A DNA stretch of 26,498 nt from Nemertoderma westbladi (lineage: Eukaryota > Xenacoelomorpha > Nemertodermatida > Nemertodermatidae). A program made the position numbers and the translations under genes. Position 1 is the first letter of the stretch. The number at the start of each line of letters is the position of its first letter. The stretch is from assembly GCA_032718475.1 (NCBI GenBank), contig JAUCBJ010006551.1, positions 1 to 26,498 of the forward strand, in the 5' to 3' direction. Positions 18,210-26,498 of this stretch are shown here, in pieces. The notes below the pieces were generated by a model. The model had not been told where the DNA came from. It worked only from the letters and a program-made list of their open reading frames with translations, and searched no databases.

Positions 18210-20405
18210 TTAAGAATGCTGTGCCGGCTTGTCAACAAAATTGCACCGCCACAACTCCCTATCACCCATGACATTTGCTAGATCATCCGCATCTTTAAGG
18301 CCAGTGTCCTTTAAGATGCGTCTCAAGAAAGTCATGGGCTGTCCACCATGCTTATTCACTCCATGAGGCTGCCAAAGTACAAGATTATGCACTGGCTGGT
18401 CCTCACGGCGAAAGCAATGTCCTGCAAAGCGGAGGCGATTTTGTTCTAGTGTCAAGCTTGGGGGAACCAATGAGACACCTCCAATGTTATATAGTGTCTG
18501 GTTGGAGATGTGTGCATTGTACTTGACACAATGTACCCGGCGTAGCATTCTTGTAAATGTGCCATCCAGAGATTTGGTGTCCTCAGCAGTTAGAGCCCAG
18601 CATGGACTCCCGTACAGGAGTACTGGAACTACTGCTGCTCTAAATAATCGGACCTTAAGTTTCCGATTAATTCTAGGTGGCTTTCAAATCCTGGAAAGCC
18701 TATTCAAGGCTGCCCATGCCTTTCCGTTACGTATTCGAAGGTCCTCACCTGAATTCCGGATCCATGATCCCAGGTAACAGAAGTCGTCCACATGCTCAAG
18801 CATACCATCCTTTGAGCTTATGCTCATCCGATCAGAGACTTGCTGAGGACTTTCAAAGTTAACTGTCAGAATTTTGGTCTTTCTGGAGTTAATAAAATGA
18901 CCAACACTAGAAGCAGCATGTTCTAATGAGCTGAGGAGCCGTTGAGCTCCCTCTAATGATTCTGAGAGTACTCCTAAGTCATCAGCAAAGTCTAGATCAG
19001 TTAGGTACTTGGCTGGATTTCCTCGACTTCTGGAGCCAGCAGGTGGAGTTATCATCACCCCATCATCATTATGATGATCTAAGGACATGCGTAGAACATA
19101 GTCAACCACAATAATGAACAAGAATGGTGCAAGTGTGTCTCCTTGGAGGACGCCCCATAACACTTCAAATGGTTCTGTGTCACCGTCAACAGTAGACACA
19201 AATGTTGTCGAACCATCGTATACTGATCTGATTGCTGCAATAATTTCATCAGGAATCCCATATAATGAAAGTATGCTGAACATACGTGACCGAGAGACTG
19301 AATCAAAGGCCTTGAAGAAGTCAACAAAGATAACAGCCAGATGCCTGTCTTTCTTTTTTGATAATTCTTCAATTATCCTTCTAAGTGCCAAAATGGGCTC
19401 CATGGTCCCACGACCTTTACGGAACCCATTCTGATTTCCACGGAGCAGTCTCTCAATGGGATCCCTGATGCGATTTAATAGATTGTATAGCTTTGCAGCA
19501 ATCGAGATCAATGAGATTCCCCGAAAAGAACCATAGAGTGTTAGGTTGCCCTTCTTGGGAACTGGCACCAACTTATTTGTTTTCATTTCTTATGGGACTC
19601 TTGTTGTTCAGTACATGTCTACTATGATGGGATAGATGAGCTTTAAACACTCAGGTATTTTAAAGACCTCAGGGGGAACACCATCTACTCCACTGGCACG
19701 ATTGGTCTTAATGCTCTTTGCAGCAGCCTTCACTTCTGCAAAGGAGATATCGCCAATGGGAATATCTGGGAGTACAGACTCAGACACTTTTACTTCTATA
19801 AAGTTATCAGGCAATACCCTGTCATTATTGGGGAGCTTTTCAAAGTGGGCTTTCCAACCATTGAGGCGATCGGCTGGTGATTCAGCCTTAACCTTGGTGG
19901 TTAGTTGGCTTTTCCGCCCAGTAAGCAGATTGATCGATTTCCATGCCTGGGATGATTGCCTGCTGTCGTCAGCATCATTGATGGCATCAACCTGTTGGTT
20001 TATTAGCTCCTGTAGATTAACAGAGTACTGCCTGTTCAGGGACCTAGATGCAGCCTTAACTGCATTCTTGGCCGCTGTAGTCTGTTTGAGTCGGGACTCT
20101 TTCTGCGCCTTATGAAGGTCATTTCGGCACTTCTGAATTTTGTTGTCAGTCCAGGGGGCCCTTTTCCTGTTTCGAGGGTCTACAGGAACTGTTTCTGCAG
20201 CTGCTAACTTAACTGCTTCTGTAAAGGCAGTATAGCCCTCACAGTGATCTGCCGCCTCAGAGGCAAGAGCCTCATACCTGTTGCTCAGCTGTAGTGTGAA
20301 GCTGGATCTCACACTTGGCTGTTGCAACAGAGAGGACCAGTCATGCCGCGGCAAGGCAGATTTCGTTGTTCTGCTAGCACGCAGACTAAGTCTTACCTTG
20401 GCCAC
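18210..20405 (-). pseudogene. LINE copy B linker, reverse transcriptase and C-terminus
   Basis: One continuous frame with three nonsense codons. The linker (20405-19800) is basic. RT motifs: TNRASGVDGVPPEVFK, VPVPKKGN, NGFRKGRGT, FVDFFKAFDSV (motif A, first catalytic Asp), GVLQGDTLAPF (motif B), DLDFADDLGVLS (motif C) and VDDFCYLGSWI (thumb). After the TGA at 18684-18686 the same frame goes on through VPVLLYGSPCWALTAED, RLRFAGHCFRREDQP and PMTFLRRILKDTG to the stop at 18210. Where copy B has TGA and TAA near 19600, copy C has Lys and Gln codons (DMYKMKRVPQEM), so these are point mutations in copy B. Confidence 0.85.
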
Positions 20406-21163
20406 AATAAGGGGTGATCACTGGAGAAGGGTCGAAGTGTAAATGCAATACAGTCTTGTATAGAGCTCCTGTATTTCCTACGAAACAGAATATGGTCTAT
20501 CTGGGACTTGTGACCACTGGGTCCACTATGAGTCCATAGCTTTCCAGTTCGCTTCTTGAACTGGGTTCCAGCCGAAAACAATCCATTTCCAGAGATAAAA
20601 TCCTGAAGATGGACAGAATTTCGGTTAACACTATTGCTATAGACCCAGGGCGATGTAGGTGATTGATGCAGACTTGTATTAAAGTCTCCCAGGAATGTTA
20701 AGAATGCATGCTGATCCACTCCATCAGTTGCTGCTTGTAGATTGTGGTAGAAATTTTCCACCTCCTCTACAGGGGCAACACTAGTTGGAGAGTAGCACAC
20801 AATCAGAACCACCTTAGGAAACTTCTTAGCCAGTCTTCCAGAACATGAGAAGTGGCAACGGATGATGCGGTTAGAGATTTGGTCTATTTTGTCCAATGCT
20901 GCATGTGCAGTTGGATTCATCAATAGACCAATTCCACCATTGCCACTATCATCTGCTGACGCGAGGGCGAGTCGCCAACCGCCCCCCATGTCCTTAATCA
21001 GAACCTCATCAGTCTGTCCAGTCTGCATTCGGTGCTCTTGAACACCCACTGCGGTAAGAGAAAGCTTATCTGCCAAGGCAGTCAGCTCACCTTGTCGCAT
21101 TGGGGACCCGAGTGTTAGGGTGTTTACTGAGGCTAGTCTAGTGACTTGCCTCAGATTCACCAA
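20393..21163 (-). pseudogene. LINE copy B apurinic-type endonuclease
   Basis: The 256-codon endonuclease region that nicks target DNA to prime reverse transcription. Expected EEP-fold residues are all visible: Asn in SVNTL (residue 14), the metal-binding Glu in VQEHR (43), FLGDFN (Asp160, Asn162), QIDHIL (Asp223) and SSDH (Asp249-His250). The frame is open upstream of 21163 into a Pro-rich leader; an ATG start was not identified. The last residues after SSDHP are out of frame because of a single-base change near 20410; the continuation IVAKVRLSLRAS lies in the next frame. Confidence 0.8.
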
Positions 21164-21290
21164 TGGCTTTGTTGGTCGGGGTGGAACATGAGAGTAGCCT
21201 TCAACTCCAGAATCCCTCTCCCCATCACAATCTGGCCTCCTTGGTGACCCAGGGTTTGGGCCAGAAAGGTCATCAGGAAAGGGCCGATAT

Positions 21291-22574
21291 AAATATGAGA
21301 GTTATTGGTTTATTATTGTTAATAATAGCTGACATATATAAGTACTGGTCAGTATGTCAGTACAATCAGTAGTTACTATGGGCAACAGTCAAAAAACGTC
21401 TGACTTCCACAGTTAGTAATAGCCAACTGAACGCAAATTAATATTGGGTAATGGATATAGAAAATTGCATGGAAAACTTATTATACAGTGCTACCTACAT
21501 GTTGACCTACCAATAGATACACGTTTACTGGCCATATACTGCCCCGCTATTGGTTGGTTTTTCCCCCTGTCATTCCATATTCCCTTTGGCCCTATGCTAG
21601 CTTCTTCCCTGAGATGTATTACTAACCATCTCCCAGCTAACATCACATCACCTCATGTTCCTTGGTATGCATTATTATATTGGATATTGGATACCCAGCT
21701 GTGATTCGTAAATCACTCTGTCCCCCATTCTCTCGGTAGGTAGCGTGTGTGCAGAACATTAAGAGTTTAATTTCATAAAAACATAGGAATACATTGAAAG
21801 GATTTCAAGATTTAAAAATTTATTCTGTAAATAAGATATCGGGGGGGGGGGGGGGGGGGGTAATTGTCTGCGCGGGACAATTGTTCAGGGGGCAATTGTC
21901 CTAGTTCCATGTTTATAATACTGCAAGTCCATTATTGGGGGGATGGGGTGGCGTAGGAGGGGAAGGGGCAGGGGGGGGGGGGGGGGGTGTAATGGTAATT
22001 AGAAAACAGGTACAAAGGGAAGGAGGTTCCCTGTATATAAAGGGAGGGTTTATCGTATGTAAAGACTTTCTTTAATAAAAAGGTCGTAATTATATTGGGA
22101 CCATCCAATAAATGTAAAATTTAGAAATATTATAAATAATATAATATAAATATTGGCCGTTTGACAAGAGTTTTGTTAAAAGTGCAGCGTTTATTATTAA
22201 GTAAACTTCAATATGAATTTGTCTGTCACCCATTGTAATGGGATAACCATTCAAGGTGAAGTATTTGTGTTGACTGGCCTTGAAGATGCGTTATTTTCGC
22301 AGAAGTCATAGTTAGGGAGTTGCGGGGGTGGAGGTTAAATTTTGTCAACACGTCAGCATAGCATTCTTAATACTTGCTGCTGCATTACTTCAAACAAATG
22401 AATTAAAGATTGCATGGTGGTGGCAACAAATTTTTTGTTAAGCCATAATAACATCTCAATGTGCAGCTGCTTTGCAGCAGGCTGATTATAGATATGTAAA
22501 TATCAGGTATGCAGAGGGTCAATAAACTAACTAACAAACTGCATGAAAAATAATATACTACATTATAACATTAC
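21291..22574. other. Intron 1, 5' part, with two poly-G runs
   Basis: The intron sequence holds no recognised coding region. It contains 20 consecutive G at 21841-21860 and 17 at 21971-21987, the latter inside a G-rich stretch from 21935. The frame at 21444-21704 (86 codons, plus strand) shows no family features. Confidence 0.55.
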
Positions 22575-22739
22575 CTGAAATTTAATTTCTGTAGATAAGT
22601 TGCCCGTCACATATTGGTTGACTTGTTTGTAACCATTGTAGGAAAAGAAAATTAGCAGCAACAGCCAAATTACACGAATTGTGAAGGTGTAGTGAAATCC
22701 TTGCAAAACCGTATGTGTCTCATTCTTTGGTTCAGCCAT
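22575..22739 (-). CDS. DEG/ENaC channel, exon 1 (N-terminus and TM1)
   Basis: First coding exon, 55 codons. An in-frame TAA sits directly before the ATG at 22739, so this Met is the first possible start in the exon. The product begins MAEPKNETHTVLQGF and has a short cytosolic segment. TM1 is near residues 20-36 (IRVIWLLLLIFFSYNGY), with the W near its start that is usual in this family. The aromatic/hydrophilic KQVNQYVTGNLSTEI leads into the extracellular side. The donor CAG|GTAATG (22574-22569) leaves phase 0 and joins ACT GAA of exon 2, giving EIKFQTEDSLPLPSITICN across the junction, the normal TM1-to-FPxxTIC spacing. The usual His-Gly gating motif is not evident; GFHY stands near its place. 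Confidence 0.87.
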
Positions 22740-23071
22740 TTATAATACAATTATTTTATAGAAATTTAATTGATGTGAGCAGTAAAGTTACATATTGAAT
22801 AATTATTGATGATGAACAATAATGGCGCTAATATAAATTTATGGGGCAGGTATTTCGTAGAGAACCGGAAAACCTGAGTACCAATGTTAAGGGAAGCTAC
22901 AGTTAATTACGATTTATGGGATAAGCACATTGTGTCTGAATTGAAAGTAGATATTAGTGAGAATTTATTATTTATAAGTCATAGGATAAATTGAAAGAAG
23001 ACTCTACATACTAAAACACGTTCATGGTGCCTTCACGCACAAATAAGTCCAGATGAGCTTTTGCGTAGAGG
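22740..23071 (-). promoter_or_regulatory. Probable 5' UTR/upstream region of the channel gene
   Basis: AT-rich sequence between the exon 1 start codon and the 3' end of LINE copy C. No TATA box, initiator or splice acceptor could be assigned with confidence. It is placed here only by position. Confidence 0.3.
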
Positions 23072-24033
23072 TACTACTACTACTACTAGGATCGGCATGC
23101 TGCATTGCAGCTGCATTTTTAAGAATGCTGTGCTGGCTTGTTGACAGAATTGCGCGGCCACAACTCCCTATCACCCATGACATTTGCTAGATCATCCGCA
23201 TCTTCAAGGTCAGTGTCCTTAATGCGTCTCAAGAAAGTCATGGGCTGTCCACCATGCTTATTCACTCCATGAGGCTGCCAAAGCACAAGATTATGCACTG
23301 GCTGGTCCCCACGGCGAAAGCAATGTCCTGTAAAGCGGAGGCGACTTTGTTCTAGTGTCAACCTTGGGGGAACCAATGAGACACCTCCAATGTTATATAG
23401 TGTCTGGTTGGAGATGTGTGCATTGTACTTGACACAATGAACCCGGTGTAGCATTCTTGTGAATGTGCCATACAAAGATTTGGTGTCCTCAGCAGTTAGA
23501 GCCCAGCATGGACTCCCATAGAGGAAGGAGTACTGGAACTACTGCTGCTCTAAATAATCGGACCTTAAGTTTCCGATTATTCTCTGTGACTTCCAAATCC
23601 TGGAAAGCCTATTCAAAGCTGCCCATGCCTTTCCCTTACGTATTCGAAGGTCTTCACCTGATTTCCAGATTCATGATCGCAGGTAACAGAAGTCGTCTAC
23701 ATGCTCCAGCACACCATCCTTTGAGCTTATGCTCATCCGATCAGAGGCTTGATGGGGACTTTCATAGTTAACTGTCAAAGTTTTGGTCTTTTTGGAGTTA
23801 ATAAAAAGACCAACACCAGAAGCAGCCTGTTCTAATGAGCGAGCTGAGGAGCCGTTGGGCTCCCTCTAGTGATTCTGAGAAGGACATGCGTAGAACATAG
23901 TCAACCACGATTATGAACAAGAATAGTGCAAGTGTGTCTCCTTGCAGGACTCCCCATAATACTTCAAATGGTTCTGTGTCACCATCAACAGTAGACACAA
24001 ATGTTGTCGAACCATCATATACTGATCTGATTG
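23072..24033 (-). mobile_element. RTE-like LINE copy C, 3' portion
   Basis: Collinear with copy B from its tail to B position 19234, about 90% identical by eye. It includes the C-terminal region (RLRFTGHCFRRGDQPVHNL), the LLYGS-equivalent region with small indels, thumb and the motif B stretch (VLWGVLQGDTLALFLFI). A deletion of about 112 bp relative to copy B (B 18970-19081) removes the FADD catalytic box. The 3' UTR hairpin and (TAG)n tail (23072-23089) match copy B. At 24033 similarity stops abruptly in the middle of the RT, and unrelated decayed coding sequence begins. Confidence 0.85.
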
Positions 24034-25355
24034 ACCCGAAGCGCTTCTGTTTGCTTTCAACTTACCCATTGCATCATCTAACTCTAAAGTGATGATTGGA
24101 TTATCGAGTAATGGTTCGTATGGTATGGTGCTGATGAAGTATCCACAGATTCTATCGATTCCATTTCTGGGGAAAATAGTAATTTACTGGAATGGTCACC
24201 AAACTTAATTTGCTTGGTCAGTCATCACCCTCATCATAAATTTGCCCCTTCCAGTTTATGGATTTCGAAATCTTTCTCAGGTTGGTTATTATTATCGATA
24301 AGTGTTTTCCAATGGTTATATTCACTTACACCAGCGCCAACAGATTTATAAACAATGGCTTTTTCTAACATAGAGATGATAGCTCCACTAATTACATCCG
24401 TTAATCCATATAAAGCATCCCCAGCTGACTTACCTTCTAAGCTGGCTAGAATGTCATTATCCAAATTTAATCCAACACTGATTTTATCCATCTCATTTTC
24501 TTTCGAGATCAGTATTTCATACCTGAATCTCGACAGTAAATGTTATAATTATCATAAACCGATATACCTAGATCCTTAGACTCTGAAAGAGTGATAAAAG
24601 TTTGATAAAAGTTTGTAACCCGTACATCCAAAGGAACATGGTCAGAGGGTAATTCTTTATCCTGGATTAAATGAAGATGTACTGTTTGCCCCATCTTTGG
24701 CAACATTATACATATATCAACTTGGCTTATCCATTTATCTCGCTTTCTGAAAGTCAAATCCTTTTCTCCTGGAGGTAAATTGTTTAAAGCCTTGGTTAAA
24801 GTTCTCAAACTGGCATATATCTAATAACTCAAACCTGCTGGTTTTTTTGAATATAAATGCATTATTATAGGTTATATATCCTCTACATATCAATACATCC
24901 TTCAACAGGTCAACCGACAGTGAGATAAACTCACGTTCAGAAATATATTATTCTAACCTGAAGTCTATCATTGGCCATATTACTTACTATAAGCAGTGGA
25001 ACCTGGAACTGTGAATTTCTTCCAAGTTTTAACTTCATATAACCAAACTGAATCGTAAGTAAATATTAAACTAAAAGCTTTATCGTTTTCTAGTTTATCT
25101 CATACCATACATTGGCAATGTTCCATGATAAAAAACCAAGAGTATTTTACTGATCACTTTCATCACAGGCTAGTCACTGCCCCATATTTGGCTGGTAGCA
25201 GTCTATAACCATGCCGTCGATAGTTATGACCCCTTTCCAATAGTCGTAGACCACTGTGCGACCTTGGTTTCCAGGCCGTTCTTTCTCTTGTCATAGGACA
25301 TTGCGTAAACGAGTTATTAGATTTATTAATAGTCCACTACCATTTATCAATCATA
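24034..25355 (-). pseudogene. Decayed coding sequence of unknown family inside LINE copy C
   Basis: Not recognised. Reading the minus strand from 25300 to 24034, protein-like sequence continues almost without gaps but changes frame at least five times and has in-frame stops. Segments in order: VVYDYWKGVITIDGMVIDCY (near 25195-25255), LGFLSWNIANVWYEI, AFSLIFTYDSVWLYEVKTW (about 25010-25070), MANDRLQVRIIYF, FISLSVDLLKDVLICRGYIT, then the 99-codon frame 24509-24808 (LNNLPPGEKDLTFRKRDKW, ISQVDICIMLPKMGQTVHLH). It continues as the 85-codon frame 24234-24491 (ISVGLNLDNDILASLEGKSA), an acidic DEGDD, SPEMESIESVDTSSAPYHT, and LELDDAMGKLKANRS at the LINE junction. Several hundred codons of ordinary soluble-protein composition; one hydrophobic-amphipathic patch (DVISGAIISMLEKAIV). 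A host gene relic, a transposon cargo gene or an endogenised viral gene are all possible. Confidence 0.6.
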
Positions 25356-26100
25356 TATAGCTTTGCAGAAATTTAAATCAAAGAGATTCCTTGGAAACAT
25401 CCGTAGAGTGTTCAGTTGCCCTTCTTGGGAACTGCCACTAACGTATTTGTTGGCATTTCTTGTGGGACTCTCTTCATTTTGTACATGTCTATTATAATGT
25501 GGTAGTAAATGAGCACCAAACACTCTGGTATTTTAAAAACCTCAGGGGGGGGGGGGGGGGGGGCATCATCTATTCCACTGGCACGATTGGTCTTAATGCT
25601 CTTTGCAGCAGCTTTCACTTCAGCAAAGGATATATCACTAATAATGGGAATATCTAGGAGTACAGACTCATGCGCTTTTACTTTTATAAGTTATCAGACA
25701 ATACCCTTTTCAAAGTGGGCTTTCCAACCATTGAGGCGATGAGCTGGTGATTCTGCATTGTCCTGGATGGTTGGTTGGCTGGCATTAAAGTCACCCAGGA
25801 AGATAAGAATGCATGCTGATCCACTCCATCAATAACATCTTGGGGCAATGCAATATTAATTGGAGAATAGCACACAATCCGAACAACTTTAGAAAACTTC
25901 TTAGCCAGTCTTCCAGGTCAGTCCGTTTGGCAAGATATGATGCGATATACGCTATACATACGCTATATGCATGCAACATACGATATGGTTGGAGATTTGG
26001 TCTATTTTATTTTGTCCAATGCTTCATGCACAGTTGGATTCTTCTATACCCCAATTCCACCATTGCCACTATAATCTGCCTGGTGATTGGAGTGCAAGTC
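25356..26100 (-). mobile_element. RTE-like LINE copy C, 5' portion
   Basis: Similarity to copy B resumes at B position about 19486 (TATAGCTTTGCAG) and continues upstream through VAVPKKGN, VPQEMPTN, the RT start (KSIKTNRASGIDD) and part of the linker to about 25784. A deletion of about 765 bp then jumps into the endonuclease (B 20673 onward: LNPFLSWVT-like and CYSP region), ending near 26100. There is no (TAG)n tail at its low end, so it is not an independent insertion. With 23072-24033 it makes one LINE copy split by 1.3 kb. The linker-RT region carries a run of 19 G (25545-25563) where copy B has five. Confidence 0.8.
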
Positions 26101-26498
26101 ACCATATATTTCTTTGATGTTGATGCCTCCTTCAATTTAATTTAGATTCATACATATCACCCCCCCCCCCCCCCCCCCCCCCCCCACCCTCTCAAACGTC
26201 ACAAATTCCCCATTCCAGCCATAAAGTGCATAATATCAAGTGTCCTAATTAACTAAGACAACAATTTAATGATAGTAACAATGTGTTGGCAAACTGTATT
26301 TTTCGAGGTGTTTGTGACAATTTAATGAGAAACAATGTGCGTAATATACACTCTACAGTTACCAGAGCCAGTACTTTAAACTTTAACCTCCCAAACTGTA
26401 AATGCTTTGTTTAAAAGATATTTAAGATTGGAACGTGTTTCCTAATGAAATAAAAAATCTGATATGCAACAGTTTTTAAAATCTTCAGTTAAATCTCA
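26101..26498. other. Right flank with a C26 run
   Basis: A homopolymer of 26 C spans 26160-26185. The rest is AT-rich with no recognised gene. Confidence 0.55.

Larger units (their letters stand above)
18160..21290 (-). mobile_element. RTE-like LINE, copy B, nearly full length
   Basis: The best-preserved LINE in the window, in intron 1 and in the same orientation as the channel gene. The 5' end near 21290 precedes an open leader (PFPDDLSGPNPGSP). Endonuclease, linker, RT and C-terminal region follow in order. The single large frame stops at 18210-18212. Only about 28 bp of 3' UTR follows, containing the hairpin GCTGC-ATT-GCAGC, then the (TAG)n tail at 18160-18180. Damage is light: one single-base frame change between endonuclease and linker (20395-20420) and three in-frame nonsense codons (TGA 19608-19610, TAA 19590-19592, TGA 18684-18686). 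FADD, LQGDTLAP and the short tail support RTE-like placement. Confidence 0.88.

Noticed and set aside
24509-24830. Frame at 24509-24808 as a genuine exon bounded by ATTAG at 24833 and CAG|GTATGA near 24520
   Set aside because: Protein-like sequence continues directly beyond both edges in other frames, without room for introns. Frameshifts in a decayed gene explain it better than splicing.
24990-25100. Exon with the perfect donor GTAAGT after TVPGSTAY
   Set aside because: The following coding segment starts only a few bases later in another frame, and no acceptor with fitting phase was seen. It is treated as part of the decayed relic.

Overview
The window looks like nuclear DNA from an invertebrate animal. 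It is AT-rich, has spliced coding exons with GT...AG borders, is crowded with retrotransposon and small DNA-transposon copies, and carries part of a DEG/ENaC-type ion channel, a family essentially confined to animals. Nothing in it fixes the phylum. No tRNA, rRNA, operon or CRISPR array was seen.

Host gene. One gene is supported, on the minus strand: the first three coding exons of a DEG/ENaC sodium channel at 22739-22575, 16596-16334 and 13483-12748. The splice phases agree (phase 0 at the first junction, one split Tyr codon at the second). The joined product is about 388 residues: N-terminus, TM1 and most of the extracellular domain. The C-terminal extracellular part and TM2 were not found and probably lie beyond the left edge or in exons I could not recognise.

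Layout from left to right. 372-2130 is a decayed CR1/L2-like LINE, followed by a small MITE with TAA target duplications (2175-2339). 3115-5455 is an RTE-like LINE (copy A). 5456-7950 is AT-rich DNA with a poly-C run, a short foldback and a direct repeat. 7950-9985 is a large palindromic element interrupted by a 1.38-kb terminal-inverted-repeat element that carries a 68-bp minisatellite and is flanked by 11-bp target duplications. About 10.3-10.9 kb holds an LTR-like stretch. 11473-12690 is a 19-bp satellite array split by a 698-bp MITE, and it ends just downstream of channel exon 3. Intron 2 (13484-16333) holds diverged tandem repeats and a long hexanucleotide array that starts right at the exon 2 donor. 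Intron 1 (16597-22574) holds a chimeric retroelement relic (BEL/Pao plus another C-terminal domain), a GC-rich block, a nearly complete RTE-like LINE (copy B, 18160-21290) and two poly-G runs. Upstream of the gene lies RTE-like copy C (23072-26100), split by 1.3 kb of decayed coding sequence of unknown family.

The mobile elements do not work with the channel gene. They lie in its introns and flanks, all the LINEs on the same strand as the gene. Every reverse transcriptase here is disabled; copy B is the best preserved.
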